64,000 nucleotides of DNA from Azospirillum baldaniorum (GTDB taxonomy: Bacteria; Pseudomonadota; Alphaproteobacteria; Azospirillales; Azospirillaceae). Positions 26,426 to 34,985 of this stretch are shown here, piece after piece (the first letter of the stretch is position 1; each line of letters starts with the position of its first letter). Location: NCBI RefSeq assembly GCF_003119195.2, contig NZ_CP022262.1, positions 82,501 to 146,500 on the forward strand, given 5' to 3'. A program made the translations under genes and the position numbers. The notes beneath the pieces are model-generated. The model was not told where the DNA came from. It saw only the letters and a list, made by a program, of their open reading frames with translations, and made no database searches.

Positions 26426-28156
26426 TCACCGGACCTCCCCGCGCAGATCGTCGCGGAAGTGCTTCAGCGCACTCTTGAGTGGGTTCATCGCGGCCTGACC
26501 CAGGCCGCAGATCGACGCCGTGCCCATCAGCCGGGCGAGCTCCGTCAGAAGCGGCTCGTCCCACACCGGCTGCTTGATGAGCGCCACCGCCTTCTCCGTT
26601 CCGACGCGGCAGGGCGTGCACTGGCCGCAGCTCTCGTCCTCGAAGAAGTCCAGCAGGTTGCGCACGACCTTGCGCATGTCGTCCTGGTCCGACAGCACGA
26701 CCACCGCGGCGGAGCCGATGAAGCAGCCGTGCTGCTCCAGCGTGCCGAAGTCCAGCGGGATGTCGTCCATGCTGGCGGGCAGGATGCCGCCCGACGCGCC
26801 GCCGGGCAGGTAGCCCTTGAGCGTGTGGCCGTCGGCCATGCCGCCGCAATACTCGTCGATCAGCTCGCGGATGGTGACGCCGGCGGGGGCCAGCTTCACG
26901 CCCGGGTCCTTCACATGACCGGAGACGGAGTAGCTGCGCAGGCCCTTGCGGCCGTTGCGCCCGTGGCTGCCCCACCAGTCAGCGCCCTTCTCAAGGATGT
27001 CCCTGATCCAGAACAGCGTCTCGACGTTGTTGATGAGGGTCGGGCGGCCGAACAGGCCGACCACCGACGGGAAGGGCGGCTTGTGCCGCGGCAGGCCGCG
27101 CTTGCCCTCGATGCTCTCCAGCATCGCGGACTCCTCGCCGCAGATGTAGGCCCCGGCGCCGCGCCGCAGATGGATGCGGGTGTGCCCGGCGAGGCCCGCC
27201 TTCTCCACGGCGGCGATCTCGTGCTCCAGCACCTCGCGGATGTGCGGGTACTCGTCGCGCAGGTAGATGTAGACATCGGTCGCCTCGACCACCCAGGCGC
27301 CGATCAGCATCCCTTCCAGGAAGCGGTGCGGATCGTTCTCCAGGTAGTAGCGGTCCTTGAAGGTGCCCGGCTCGCCCTCGTCCCCGTTCACCGCCATCAG
27401 GCGGGGGCCGGGCTCGTGGCGGACGAAGCGCCACTTGCGGCCGGTCGGGAAGCCGGCGCCGCCGAGACCGCGCAGGTTGGCCCCTTCCAGCTTGCCGAGG
27501 ATGTCGTCCACCGGGACGTTGCCCGTCAGACAGTCGGCGAGCAGGCGGTAGCCGCCCTCCGCCTTGTACTGCTCCAGGCTGACATAGGTGGGGAGCTGCG
27601 GGTGCGTCTCGCCGTTCTTCACGGCGGTGACCACGCTCTCGACCGTGGCGTTCTCGTGCAGGGCGTGGCCGATGGCCACCGCCGGGGCGTTGTGGCAGGC
27701 GCCCATGCAGGGCGCGCGCACCACCCGGACGTCCGGCCCCATGTCGGCGGCCTTCAGCTCGTCGAGCAGCTTCTCGCCGCCGGCCATGCAGCAGGACAGG
27801 CTGTCGCAGACCCGGACGGTCACGGGCGGAGGGGCTTCCTCCCCGTCCATCACGATGTCGAAGTGGGCGTAGAAGGACGCCACCTCGTACACCTCCACCA
27901 GGGCCAGCCGCATCTCGTGGGCGAGCGCCGCGAGATGGCGGGCGTGCAGCCCGTGATAGGTGTCCTGCAACAGGTGCAGATGCTCGATCAGCAGATCCCG
28001 CTGCCGGGACCGGTCACCGAGAAGTTCCTGCACCTCCGCCAGGGCCGCCGGATCGACCTGCCGGCCCTTCGGCTGGGGCCGGGTGTTCCGGCGCCCCGAA
28101 CCGGGATGGATGGAGCGCCTTTTCGTGTCGTCTTTGGCGACGATGGCCGTGTCCAT
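26426..28156 (-). CDS. fdhB: Formate dehydrogenase beta subunit, fused NuoE-NuoF type
   Basis: The NADH-forming diaphorase subunit, 576 aa. Residues about 30-175 are a NuoE-like thioredoxin-fold [2Fe-2S] domain (VCDSLSCCMAGG, GACHNAPAVAIG). From about 200 on it is NuoF-like: FMN and NAD loops GLGGAGFPTGRKWRF and NGDEGEPGTFKDRY, CGEESAMLESIEGKRG, and the C-terminal [4Fe-4S] motif ESCGQCTPCRVGTEKA. The two-gene arrangement with E and F fused resembles Methylobacterium Fdh1 rather than the separate FdsG/FdsB of Ralstonia. No fdhD or fdsD gene is seen in the window. Confidence 0.94.
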   Translation of the reverse strand: MDTAIVAKDDTKRRSIHPGSGRRNTRPQPKGRQVDPAALAEVQELLGDRSRQRDLLIEHLHLLQDTYHGLHARHLAALAHEMRLALVEVYEVASFYAHFDIVMDGEEAPPPVTVRVCDSLSCCMAGGEKLLDELKAADMGPDVRVVRAPCMGACHNAPAVAIGHALHENATVESVVTAVKNGETHPQLPTYVSLEQYKAEGGYRLLADCLTGNVPVDDILGKLEGANLRGLGGAGFPTGRKWRFVRHEPGPRLMAVNGDEGEPGTFKDRYYLENDPHRFLEGMLIGAWVVEATDVYIYLRDEYPHIREVLEHEIAAVEKAGLAGHTRIHLRRGAGAYICGEESAMLESIEGKRGLPRHKPPFPSVVGLFGRPTLINNVETLFWIRDILEKGADWWGSHGRNGRKGLRSYSVSGHVKDPGVKLAPAGVTIRELIDEYCGGMADGHTLKGYLPGGASGGILPASMDDIPLDFGTLEQHGCFIGSAAVVVLSDQDDMRKVVRNLLDFFEDESCGQCTPCRVGTEKAVALIKQPVWDEPLLTELARLMGTASICGLGQAAMNPLKSALKHFRDDLRGEVR

Positions 28157-28225
28157 GTCCGCCCTCCCCTCTCGTCTCAGGCTGATTCTTCGTAACGTTG
28201 GGATGTCGTGCAGTCGTTTGGAACC

Positions 28226-28258
28226 GCCCCCCGATTTTTCCGGGGGGCTTTGTTTTTA
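28226..28258 (+). terminator. Terminator-like hairpin between oxc and fdhB, oriented against them
   Basis: Stem GCCCCCC / GGGGGGC (28226-28232, 28242-28248) followed on the plus strand by TTTGTTTTTA. Both flanking genes run on the minus strand, where the hairpin is followed by no T-run. It could end an antisense transcript or act as an RNA stabiliser upstream of fdhB. Confidence 0.6.
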
Positions 28259-28273
28259 TAATTTAGGAAGGCG

Positions 28274-30031
28274 TTACGTCTTGGGACCCTTGCGAACGGC
28301 GCTGGTGGGGTTGAGGCTGCCGATGTTGCCGCTCTCCGACCCGGCGTTGGGGTCGATCACCGCGTTGATCAGCGTCGGCCGGCCGCTGTCCATCGCCGCG
28401 CTGACCGCGCGGTACAGCTCGTCCGGCGTCGTCACGTTGACGCCCGCGCCGCCGAAGGCCTCCATCATCTTGTCGTAGCGCGAGTCCGGAACGAAGACCA
28501 TCGGCGACGGGTCCGACCCGCCCGTCGGGTTCACGTCCGTCCCCTTGTAGATGCCGTTGTTGTTGAACACCACGATGCACACCGGCAGGTTGTAGCGGCA
28601 GATCGTCTCGACCTCCATGCCCGAGAAGCCGAAGGCGCTGTCGCCTTCCACCGCCAGAACCGGCTTGCCCGACTCCACAGCCGCCGCCACCGCGAAGCCC
28701 ATGCCGATGCCCATCACGCCCCAGGTCCCGACGTCCAGGCGCTTGCGCGGCTGGTGCATGTCGATGATCCCGCGCGCCAGGTCCAGCGTGTTGGCCCCCT
28801 CGTTCACCAGCAGCGCCTCGGGACGTTCCTGCACCACCCGGCGCAGCGCGCCCAGCGCGCCGTGGAAGTTCATCGGCGAGGCGTTGCTCATCAGCTTGGG
28901 CGCCATCTTGGCGATGTTCGCCTCCTTGCGCGCCGACACCGCCCCCGTCCACTCCGCCGGCGGCGGCGTCCAGCCCTTCGCCATCCCGGCCGTCAGGGCC
29001 GACACGCACGACCCGATGTCGCCGACCAGCGGCGCCACGATCGCCACGTTGCTGTCCATCTCGCGCGGCTCGATGTCGATCTGGATGAAGGTCTTCGACC
29101 CCGGCTCGCCCCACGTCTTGCCCTTGCCGTGCGACAGCAGCCAGTTCAGACGCGCGCCGACCAGCACCACCACGTCGGCGTCCTTCAGGACCATCGAGCG
29201 CGCCGCCCCCGCCGACTGCGGGTGGGTGTCGGGCAGCAGGCCCTTGGCCATGCTCATCGGCAGGAACGGGATGCCGCTCTTCTCGACCAGCTCGCGCACC
29301 GCCTCGTCGGCCTGCGCATAAGCGGCGCCCTTGCCCAGGATGATCAGCGGCCGCTTGGCGCCCTTCAGCACCTCCAGGGCGCGCGCCACCGAGTCCGGCG
29401 AGGGCAGCTGCGCCGGGGCGGCGTCGACCACCTTGACCAGCGAGCGGGCGCCCTCGGCGGCGTCCATCACCTGCGAGAACAGCTTGGCCGGCAGGTCGAG
29501 GTAGACGCCGCCCGGACGGCCCGACACCGCGGCGCGGATCGCGCGGGCCACGGCGATGCCGATGTCCTGGGCGTGCAGCACGCGGAAGGCCGCCTTGCAC
29601 AGCGGCTTGGCGATGGCCAGCTGGTCCATCTCCTCGTAGTCGCCCTGCTGGAGGTCGACGATCTCGCGCTCCGACGAGCCGGAGATCAGGATCATCGGGA
29701 AGCAGTTGGTGGTGGCGTTGGCCAGCGCGGTCAGGCCGTTGAGGAAGCCCGGCGCCGAGACGGTCATGCACACGCCCGGCTTCTTGGTGAGGAAGCCGGC
29801 GATCGCCGCGGCGTTGCCGGCGTTCTGCTCGTGGCGGAAGGAGATGACCCGCAGCCCCTCGCCCTGGGCCATGCGCAGCAGGTCGGAAATCGGGATGCCC
29901 GGCACGACGTAGAGGTTCTCGATGCCGTTGAGCTTGAGGGCATCGATGACGAGCTGGAAACCATCCGTCAGCGCCGGTTCCGCATCGGTGGCGGCCGTGG
30001 CTTGGTTGTTGAGGACTGTGACGGCTGACAT
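28274..30031 (-). CDS. oxc: Oxalyl-CoA decarboxylase
   Basis: Thiamin-diphosphate enzyme that converts oxalyl-CoA to formyl-CoA and CO2; 585 aa. ATG 30031 was chosen because GGAGGAG lies 9 nt upstream and the protein then matches family length; the frame stays open upstream through the gntR gene in another frame. Visible motifs: VVPGIPISDLLR with the ThDP-activating Glu in FRHEQNAGNAAAIAGF, and the ThDP/Mg-binding block GDSAFGFSGMEVETICRYNLPVCIVVFNNNG. Formyl-CoA is recycled by Frc, releasing formate for FdhAB. It lies 41 bp downstream of the gntR gene and 117 bp before fdhB. Confidence 0.95.
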   Translation of the reverse strand: MSAVTVLNNQATAATDAEPALTDGFQLVIDALKLNGIENLYVVPGIPISDLLRMAQGEGLRVISFRHEQNAGNAAAIAGFLTKKPGVCMTVSAPGFLNGLTALANATTNCFPMILISGSSEREIVDLQQGDYEEMDQLAIAKPLCKAAFRVLHAQDIGIAVARAIRAAVSGRPGGVYLDLPAKLFSQVMDAAEGARSLVKVVDAAPAQLPSPDSVARALEVLKGAKRPLIILGKGAAYAQADEAVRELVEKSGIPFLPMSMAKGLLPDTHPQSAGAARSMVLKDADVVVLVGARLNWLLSHGKGKTWGEPGSKTFIQIDIEPREMDSNVAIVAPLVGDIGSCVSALTAGMAKGWTPPPAEWTGAVSARKEANIAKMAPKLMSNASPMNFHGALGALRRVVQERPEALLVNEGANTLDLARGIIDMHQPRKRLDVGTWGVMGIGMGFAVAAAVESGKPVLAVEGDSAFGFSGMEVETICRYNLPVCIVVFNNNGIYKGTDVNPTGGSDPSPMVFVPDSRYDKMMEAFGGAGVNVTTPDELYRAVSAAMDSGRPTLINAVIDPNAGSESGNIGSLNPTSAVRKGPKT

Positions 30032-30072
30032 AAGGGTTACTCCTCCCCGACTCTTATTCGGTTCACGATCGG

Positions 30073-30762
30073 TCAATCGAGAAAATCGCAGTGCTGTTCG
30101 ACATGGCGGGCCAGCCCCAGCGTGTGCTCGCGCACCCGCCGCTCGGCCAGGTCGGCGTCGCGCCGGGTCAGGGCGTCGATGATGTCGCGGTGCTCGACGA
30201 TGGACGTCTCGGCCCGGCCGCCGCGGCGCATGGTGACGCGGCGGATGGCCCGCATGTGGATGAAGAAGCGGTCGGTCAGGTCGGCGATGAGCGTGCAGCC
30301 CGAGGCCTGAATGATCGACTGGTGGAAGGCGACGTTGGCGTCGGAATACTCCAGCACGTGGTCGGCCAGCTCGCCTTCGGCGAAGCGGTCGAAGGTCTCG
30401 TGCAGGTCGGCCATGCCGCGCTCGTCGGCGCGCTCGACGAAGAGGCGGGCGGCCATGCCCTCCAGCGCCGCGCAGACGGTGATCATCTCGATGATCTCCG
30501 CCTTGGTCTTGCGCACCACGAAGATGCCGCGCCGGGGCATGGAGCGGATGAAGCCCTCCTGCTCCAGCAGCGCCATGGCCTCGCGCACCGGGGTGCGGCT
30601 GACGCCCAGCGCCTCGCAGAGCTGGCGCTCGTCGAGGCGGATCTCGCTCGGCCCGCCGTAGATGTCCATCTGGGTGATGGCTTGGCGCAGCGCCTGGTAG
30701 GCCTTGGCCTTGAAGCTCATCCCCTGATCCAGGGGTGCGACCGAGAAACTCATCGTCTGCAT
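30073..30762 (-). CDS. GntR-family (FCD/FadR-type) transcriptional regulator of the oxalate genes
   Basis: A regulator of 229 aa from ATG 30762 (MQTMSF). The winged helix lies at about 15-82 (KAYQALRQAITQMDIYGG, DERQLCEALGVSRTPVREAMALLEQEGFI) and the helical FCD effector domain at about 90-222, with probable metal-binding residues in DANVAFHQSI and EHRDIIDAL plus late His. FCD domains bind small carboxylates, so oxalate, formate or a CoA ester is a reasonable ligand. It is the first gene of the minus-strand oxc-fdh direction and has an operator-like site 109 bp upstream that recurs before PAS-frc. Confidence 0.9.
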   Translation of the reverse strand: MQTMSFSVAPLDQGMSFKAKAYQALRQAITQMDIYGGPSEIRLDERQLCEALGVSRTPVREAMALLEQEGFIRSMPRRGIFVVRKTKAEIIEMITVCAALEGMAARLFVERADERGMADLHETFDRFAEGELADHVLEYSDANVAFHQSIIQASGCTLIADLTDRFFIHMRAIRRVTMRRGGRAETSIVEHRDIIDALTRRDADLAERRVREHTLGLARHVEQHCDFLD

Positions 30763-30870
30763 GGCTGTTCCCGTCCCTGACTCTTCTTTCCCCTCGCGTG
30801 GGAGGGCCCCCGGCTGAAGGGGTTTGGGCCGCGGTTTCGTTGCCCCGGAGAAGGGAAGCGGCTTGGATTG

Positions 30871-30889
30871 GAGATACGGTATACCAGAT
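30871..30889 (-). promoter_or_regulatory. GntR/FCD-type operator upstream of gntR-oxc
   Basis: Minus strand reads ATCTGGTATACCGTATCTC, one mismatch from 18311-18329. The CTGGTATAC core fits operators of FadR/UxuR-type GntR regulators. It is placed to control the gntR-oxc-fdh transcript. Confidence 0.65.
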
Positions 30890-30991
30890 ACCACTAGCCC
30901 GCAAGCGATTATGTTCGCTCAGCGAACTGTTTCACGAACGCACAGGGAGTGAGGGAGAATGTCGCGCAGGGGTTGCGGGAAGGACGCGGCG

Positions 30992-31099
30992 CTTGCCCCC
31001 ACCCCGGCCCTCCCCCGCTGCGCAGGGGAGGGAGATGATCGCGAAGCGGCGGCAGTCCCCTCCCCTGCGATAGCGGGGGAGGGTCAGGGAGGGGGCAAG
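30992..31099. repeat. Palindromic intergenic repeat (type B, copy 2)
   Basis: Arms at about 30992-31034 and 31057-31099 each contain CCCTCCCCCGC and GCAGGGGAGGG; GCGAAGCGGCG lies between them. It is the inverted counterpart of the element at 12443-12544, which contains the complement of the same centre. It lies between the gntR promoter region and the end of the lipid kinase gene. Confidence 0.88.
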
Positions 31100-31102
31100 A
31101 CC

Positions 31103-31987
31103 TCACCGCGGCGGTGCTATGACCGCGACGGCTCCGGGCCGCACGCGGAAGCGCGCCGGGGTGTGGGTGGTGATGTCGCCGTCGGTGTTCACCGGGCGGC
31201 GGTGACGGGTGGTGATCTCCACCTCCTGCCCGTACCAGGCGTGGACATTTTTCCAATGCCCGTGCCGCCCGCGCCGGAAGTCCGGGTACAGCAGGGGCCA
31301 CTCCCACCAGCCGCGCAGGTCGATGCTGTAGACGTCAAGCTGCCCGTCATCGGGGGCGGCGTTCTCCTGCACGGTCATGCCGCCGCCGTAATGGCGCCCG
31401 TTGCCGACGCCGATCTGCACCGACTTGACGCGGTGCCGCGCCCCGTTGATGCGGATCTCGGCGCGGAAGGGCGCCATGCGCCGCGCCACGCGGAAGGCCG
31501 CCACGGCGTAGCCGAACACGCCCCAGCGCCGCTTCATCTCGCGCGTCAGTTCGCGGGCCAGCTCGACGCTGAGCCCGATGCTGGCGACGTTGAAGAAGGC
31601 CACGCCGTTGACCTCGCCCAAGTCGATCCGGCGGACCGGGCCGCTGACCGCCAGCTTCGCCGCCTCCCGCAGGTCCAGCGGGATTCCCAGCGTGCGCGCC
31701 AGATCGTTCGCCGTGCCCATCGGCAGGATGGCGAGCGGCAGGCCGGTGTCGGCCAGCGCCGGGGCGGCGGCGTTCAGCGTGCCGTCGCCGCCCCCGATGA
31801 TGACCATGTCCACCGAGTCGGCATGGTCGCGGATCGCCTCGGCGATGTCCTCCCGCTCGCGGCACTCGGCGCGGATCAGGGTGACGCCCGCCTTCGCGGC
31901 CTCCTCCCGGATGTCGTCGAGCGCGCGCTGCCCCTGGCGGGCCTTCCCGTTGACGATCAGCAGCGCGCGGCGTCGGTCGGCGCTCAG
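31103..31987 (-). CDS. Diacylglycerol kinase-family lipid kinase (YegS/BmrU type), probable CTG start
   Basis: A predicted cytoplasmic lipid kinase, 294 aa. The nucleotide-binding motif GGGDGTLNAAA lies at about residues 66-76, with PMGTANDLARTLG next; the C-terminal half carries NVASIGLSVELAR and the VGNGRHYGGGM metal/phosphate region. The first ATG in frame is at 31813, but starting there deletes the first beta strand, RRALLIVNGKARQG, which the family conserves. The frame upstream has no ATG, GTG or TTG in the right place; a CTG at 31987 has GGGAGG exactly 6 nt upstream and overlaps the stop of the HAD gene (CTGA), so I take CTG as the start. Confidence 0.85.
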   Translation of the reverse strand: MSADRRRALLIVNGKARQGQRALDDIREEAAKAGVTLIRAECREREDIAEAIRDHADSVDMVIIGGGDGTLNAAAPALADTGLPLAILPMGTANDLARTLGIPLDLREAAKLAVSGPVRRIDLGEVNGVAFFNVASIGLSVELARELTREMKRRWGVFGYAVAAFRVARRMAPFRAEIRINGARHRVKSVQIGVGNGRHYGGGMTVQENAAPDDGQLDVYSIDLRGWWEWPLLYPDFRRGRHGHWKNVHAWYGQEVEITTRHRRPVNTDGDITTHTPARFRVRPGAVAVIAPPR

Positions 31988-32661
31988 CGTCGGCCTCCCA
32001 CCTCGTCCAGATGCTCCAGCAGGCTGGCGGGGTCCTCATAGACGCGGAAGGCTCCCGCCCGCTCCAGCTCGTCCTGCCCGTAGCCGCCGGACAGCAGCCC
32101 GATGCTGAGCGCGCGGGCGCGCCGCGCGGCCAGGATGTCCCACACACTGTCGCCGACCACGATGGCCGTTTCGATGGCGACGCCGAGCCGCTCCGCCGCG
32201 GCCAGGAACAGGTCGGGGTCGGGCTTGGCGTATTTCACCTGATCGCGCGTCACTACCGGCACCGTGTCCGGATCGACGCCCAGAGCCTCCAGCCCGGAGC
32301 GCGCCGTCTCGATCCGCCCGCTGGTGGCAATGGCCCAGGGGATGCCCGCCGCCGTCAGGTGGGACAGCAGCTCCTGCGCGCCGGGCAGCGGGCGGACGCG
32401 CCCGGCCAGCCCGCGGAACGCCTCGGCGTGGCGGCGGCGCAGCCGCTCCAGAAGCTCCGGGCTGATGGCGAGGCCGGTCTCGCGCAGCAGCATGTTGGCG
32501 AACAGGCCGCCGCTCATGCCGATCTTGCGGTGGATGCGCCAGACCGACAGCTCGATCCCCTCATGGTCCAGCGCCTCCTGCCAGGCCAGCACATGCTGGT
32601 AGACGCTGTCGATCAGCGTGCCGTCGAGGTCGAACAGGAAAGCCGTGTTGATGCGGTCCAT
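31984..32661 (-). CDS. HAD-superfamily phosphatase
   Basis: A hydrolase of 225 aa from ATG 32661 (GGGGA upstream). Motif I is FLFDLDGTLIDS (nucleophile Asp11 and Asp13), the cap domain spans about 18-90 (HRKIGMSGGLFANMLLRE), motif II is IATSGR, motif III is the Lys in KYAKPDPDLF, and motif IV is VVGDSVWDILAA. All catalytic residues are present. The phosphoglycolate phosphatase/beta-phosphoglucomutase-like subfamily is closest, but the substrate cannot be named. Stop overlaps the lipid kinase start. Confidence 0.9.
   Translation of the reverse strand: MDRINTAFLFDLDGTLIDSVYQHVLAWQEALDHEGIELSVWRIHRKIGMSGGLFANMLLRETGLAISPELLERLRRRHAEAFRGLAGRVRPLPGAQELLSHLTAAGIPWAIATSGRIETARSGLEALGVDPDTVPVVTRDQVKYAKPDPDLFLAAAERLGVAIETAIVVGDSVWDILAARRARALSIGLLSGGYGQDELERAGAFRVYEDPASLLEHLDEVGGRR
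31994..31999 (-). promoter_or_regulatory. Ribosome-binding site that decides the CTG start
   Basis: GGGAGG on the minus strand, 6 nt before the CTG at 31987. It lies inside the last codons of the upstream HAD gene, consistent with coupled translation. Confidence 0.6.
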
Positions 32662-32853
32662 GGCGTGTGTCCCCAAGGCTGAATCCCGCTCCGGCGGAGC
32701 CGGCCCCAGTGAGTTGGTGGCAGCCCCGCTGCGCCGCAACGTCCCCCGGATGGCAATTCTGCGCTCCGGCCGGGACTGGGGCGTTGCGGAACTTCGCGGC
32801 CGGTTTCGCGTCAAGCTCATGCTGCCCGACCGGCAGCGCGGCGCAACGAAACC

Positions 32854-33993
32854 ATGGGCGGGGAGCGGACGGCCTTGGCACAGCGTGAGGAAGCGGACGG
32901 GAATCGGCGCTGGTCCATCGACCGGATGACGCTCGGCCTCTGGCTGCTCGGCCTGCTGGCCGCCTTGGCCGTCCTGTGGGGCCTCAGCGCCGCCTCGCCG
33001 GTGCTCATCCCGCTGGCCGGCGCCTTCTTCGTGGCGGTCGCCGTGGCTCCGGTCGGGCGCTGGGTGCGCGACCGGGTGCCGCCGCGGCTGGCCCTGCTCG
33101 GCCCGTTTGCCGCCATGCTGACGGTGCTACTGGTGCTGGCCATCTTCGCCGGAGGCCTGTGGTTCATCGGCCAGCGTGTGGCCGGCGAGGTGCCGCGTCA
33201 CGCCGAGGAGCTGCAACGGCTCTGGGGGGAGGCGAACGGCTGGATCGACGGGCTGCGCGAACGGTTTCTCGGCGATTCGGGTGGCGACTCCGACGGCGGA
33301 GGCGGCGGAGCGGAGGCGCTGTCCGGCCTCGTCGCGTCGGTGCTGGCGGCGGCGCGGGAGGCCGTCTCGACGCTGGTCATCGTGCTGTTCCTCGCCTTGC
33401 TGATGCTGGTCGAGGCCCCGGTCTGGCGGGAGAAGATCGTCAAGACGCTGGGGCCGGAGCGCTGCACCACCACCGTCACCGCGGTCACTGCCATCGCCCA
33501 GCAGTTCCGCCGTTTCCTGCTGGTCAGCACGACGCTGGGGCTGATCACCGGGGCGCTCTACATCGGCTGGCTGTCGCTGTTCGGGATCGACTTCCTGTTC
33601 CTGTGGGGCTTCCTGGCCTTCCTGCTGAACTACATCCCGGTGATCGGGTCGGTGGGAGCAGCCGCGCTGCCCGTGCTGATGGCGCTGGCACAGAGCGGAT
33701 CGTCCACCGCCCTGATGGTCGCGGGCGGGCTGCTGGTGATCGAGCAGGTGATGGGCAATTTCATCGGCCCGCGGCTGGAGGGCAAGCAGCTCGCCATCTC
33801 GCCCCTGGTGATCGTCAGTTCGCTGCTGCTGTGGAGCTGGCTGTGGGGGGCCGCCGGGACCGTCCTGGCAGTGCCGATGACCGTCCTGATCGCCATCGCG
33901 CTCAGCCACATCGACGCGCTGCGCCCCTTCGCCTTCGTGCTCAGCGACAAGAGCGACCGTCGCCGCTTCGAGGCGCGCACCCGGCCGGAGTAA
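32854..33993 (+). CDS. AI-2E-family (PerM-like) membrane transporter
   Basis: Inner-membrane protein of up to 379 aa with about eight membrane spans. Hydrophobic segments at about 27-45, 48-65, 80-105 and a long C-terminal group (about 160-185, 225-285, 295-320, 325-350); a soluble loop with a glycine/aspartate run (GDSGGDSDGGGGG) lies between. LNYIPVIGSVGAA and GNFIGPRLEGKQLAISPLVIVSSLL are typical of the family. Relatives export AI-2 or are Na+/H+ antiporters; the substrate here is unknown. A TTG at 32875 behind GGGGAG is a plausible alternative start. Confidence 0.88.
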   Translation: MGGERTALAQREEADGNRRWSIDRMTLGLWLLGLLAALAVLWGLSAASPVLIPLAGAFFVAVAVAPVGRWVRDRVPPRLALLGPFAAMLTVLLVLAIFAGGLWFIGQRVAGEVPRHAEELQRLWGEANGWIDGLRERFLGDSGGDSDGGGGGAEALSGLVASVLAAAREAVSTLVIVLFLALLMLVEAPVWREKIVKTLGPERCTTTVTAVTAIAQQFRRFLLVSTTLGLITGALYIGWLSLFGIDFLFLWGFLAFLLNYIPVIGSVGAAALPVLMALAQSGSSTALMVAGGLLVIEQVMGNFIGPRLEGKQLAISPLVIVSSLLLWSWLWGAAGTVLAVPMTVLIAIALSHIDALRPFAFVLSDKSDRRRFEARTRPE

Positions 33994-34319
33994 CGCAGCG
34001 CTGTTTTTCCGCTGTTTTTCTGGCACCCCCCTCTCTTGACAGGTTTCCCGGCCCTCCCCACGTCTCCGGGACCTGTGATCCGGGCCCCTCTGGCGACTTA
34101 GACGTGGTCGCGATGTCGGATCTCTTCACCTGCTCTTGCGCCGACGGGCGTGACCGCACTTGGAGGGACTGAATGCTCCCATGGACCCGCGATCCCCAGA
34201 CCTCTCCCACACTCCCTACTGCCTTCCGGCCCCCTCCGGACGCCGCCGCCCACCCAATGGACGACGCGCCGGGGCACGCCCGGACCATCCCTCAAACCAC
34301 CGAGAGCACGAGCACCGCC
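33994..34319. other. Intergenic region upstream of the DUF2076 gene
   Basis: 326 bp without a supported gene. A TTGACA hexamer at 34037-34042 could be a -35 box, but no good -10 follows at 16-18 bp. A short open frame through 34173-34319 continues into the DUF2076 gene but its composition (Pro/Thr-rich, unconserved) suggests it is not translated. Confidence 0.35.
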
Positions 34320-34934
34320 ATGGACCAGACCGAACGCCAGATCATTGACGACCTCTTCGCCAAGCTGCGTCAGGCCGAGGCCCAGTCCGGCCCGCGCGAC
34401 CCGCAGGCCGAAGCCCACATCCGCGACACCATCGCCCGCCAGCCGGGCGCACCCTACCTGATGGCGCAGGCCATCGTCATGCTGGAGCAGGCGCTCGCCG
34501 CCTCGCAGAACCAGAACCAGGAGCTGGAGCGCCAGCTTCAGGAGCGCCCGGCCGCGGCGGCCGGCGGCGGCGGCATCTTCGGCGGCCTGTTCGGTGGCGG
34601 CGCCGCCGCCAAGCCCGCCCCGGCCCCGCAGCAGCGCCCCGGCGGCTCCCCCTGGGGTCAGGCGCCCGGCGCCGCCCCGGCCTATGGCGACCCGCGCGTC
34701 GCGGCCTACGCCCAGCAGCCGCAGCGGGCCGGCGGCGGCTTCATGGCCGGCGCCATGCAGACCGCCATGGGCGTGGCCGGCGGCATGCTGATCGGCAGCG
34801 CGCTGTCCAGCGCCTTCTCCGGCGGCGGTGAAGCCATCGCCCAGGAGGCCCAGGGCGCCGTCGATCAGGTGGCCGAGGAGATCCCCAGCGAAGAGGATTC
34901 GTGGGGCGGTTTCGGCGGGGACGAGGAATTCTGA
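34320..34934 (+). CDS. DUF2076 family protein
   Basis: A protein of 204 aa of unknown function. The N-terminal ~85 residues are helical (MDQTERQIIDDLFAKLRQAEAQSGPRDPQAEAHIRDTIARQPGAPYLMAQAIVMLEQALAA), the recognised core of DUF2076. A Gly/Ala/Pro-rich middle (GGGIFGGLFGGG) leads to a glycine-zipper-like segment (GGGFMAGAMQTAMGVAGGMLIGSALSSAF) and an acidic tail ending in FGGDEEF. Similar proteins are described as periplasmic ligand-binding sensor-like, but evidence is weak and no signal peptide is visible. Confidence 0.8.
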   Translation: MDQTERQIIDDLFAKLRQAEAQSGPRDPQAEAHIRDTIARQPGAPYLMAQAIVMLEQALAASQNQNQELERQLQERPAAAAGGGGIFGGLFGGGAAAKPAPAPQQRPGGSPWGQAPGAAPAYGDPRVAAYAQQPQRAGGGFMAGAMQTAMGVAGGMLIGSALSSAFSGGGEAIAQEAQGAVDQVAEEIPSEEDSWGGFGGDEEF

Positions 34935-34941
34935 TCCCCGC

Positions 34942-34985
34942 GGGGACCGGCCGGGCGGCCTCCCCCCACCGCCCGGCCGGTCCCC
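34942..34985. terminator. Very stable 17-bp stem-loop after the DUF2076 gene
   Basis: Perfect arms GGGGACCGGCCGGGCGG (34942-34958) and complement (34969-34985) with a 10-nt loop, 8 bp after the stop codon. No T-run follows, so it may be a Rho-assisted terminator or an exonuclease block. Confidence 0.65.

Noticed and set aside
22537..28195. Very long plus-strand open frames opposite the IclR and fdh genes
   Set aside because: Antisense shadows; no ribosome-binding site, no domain, and strongly biased composition.
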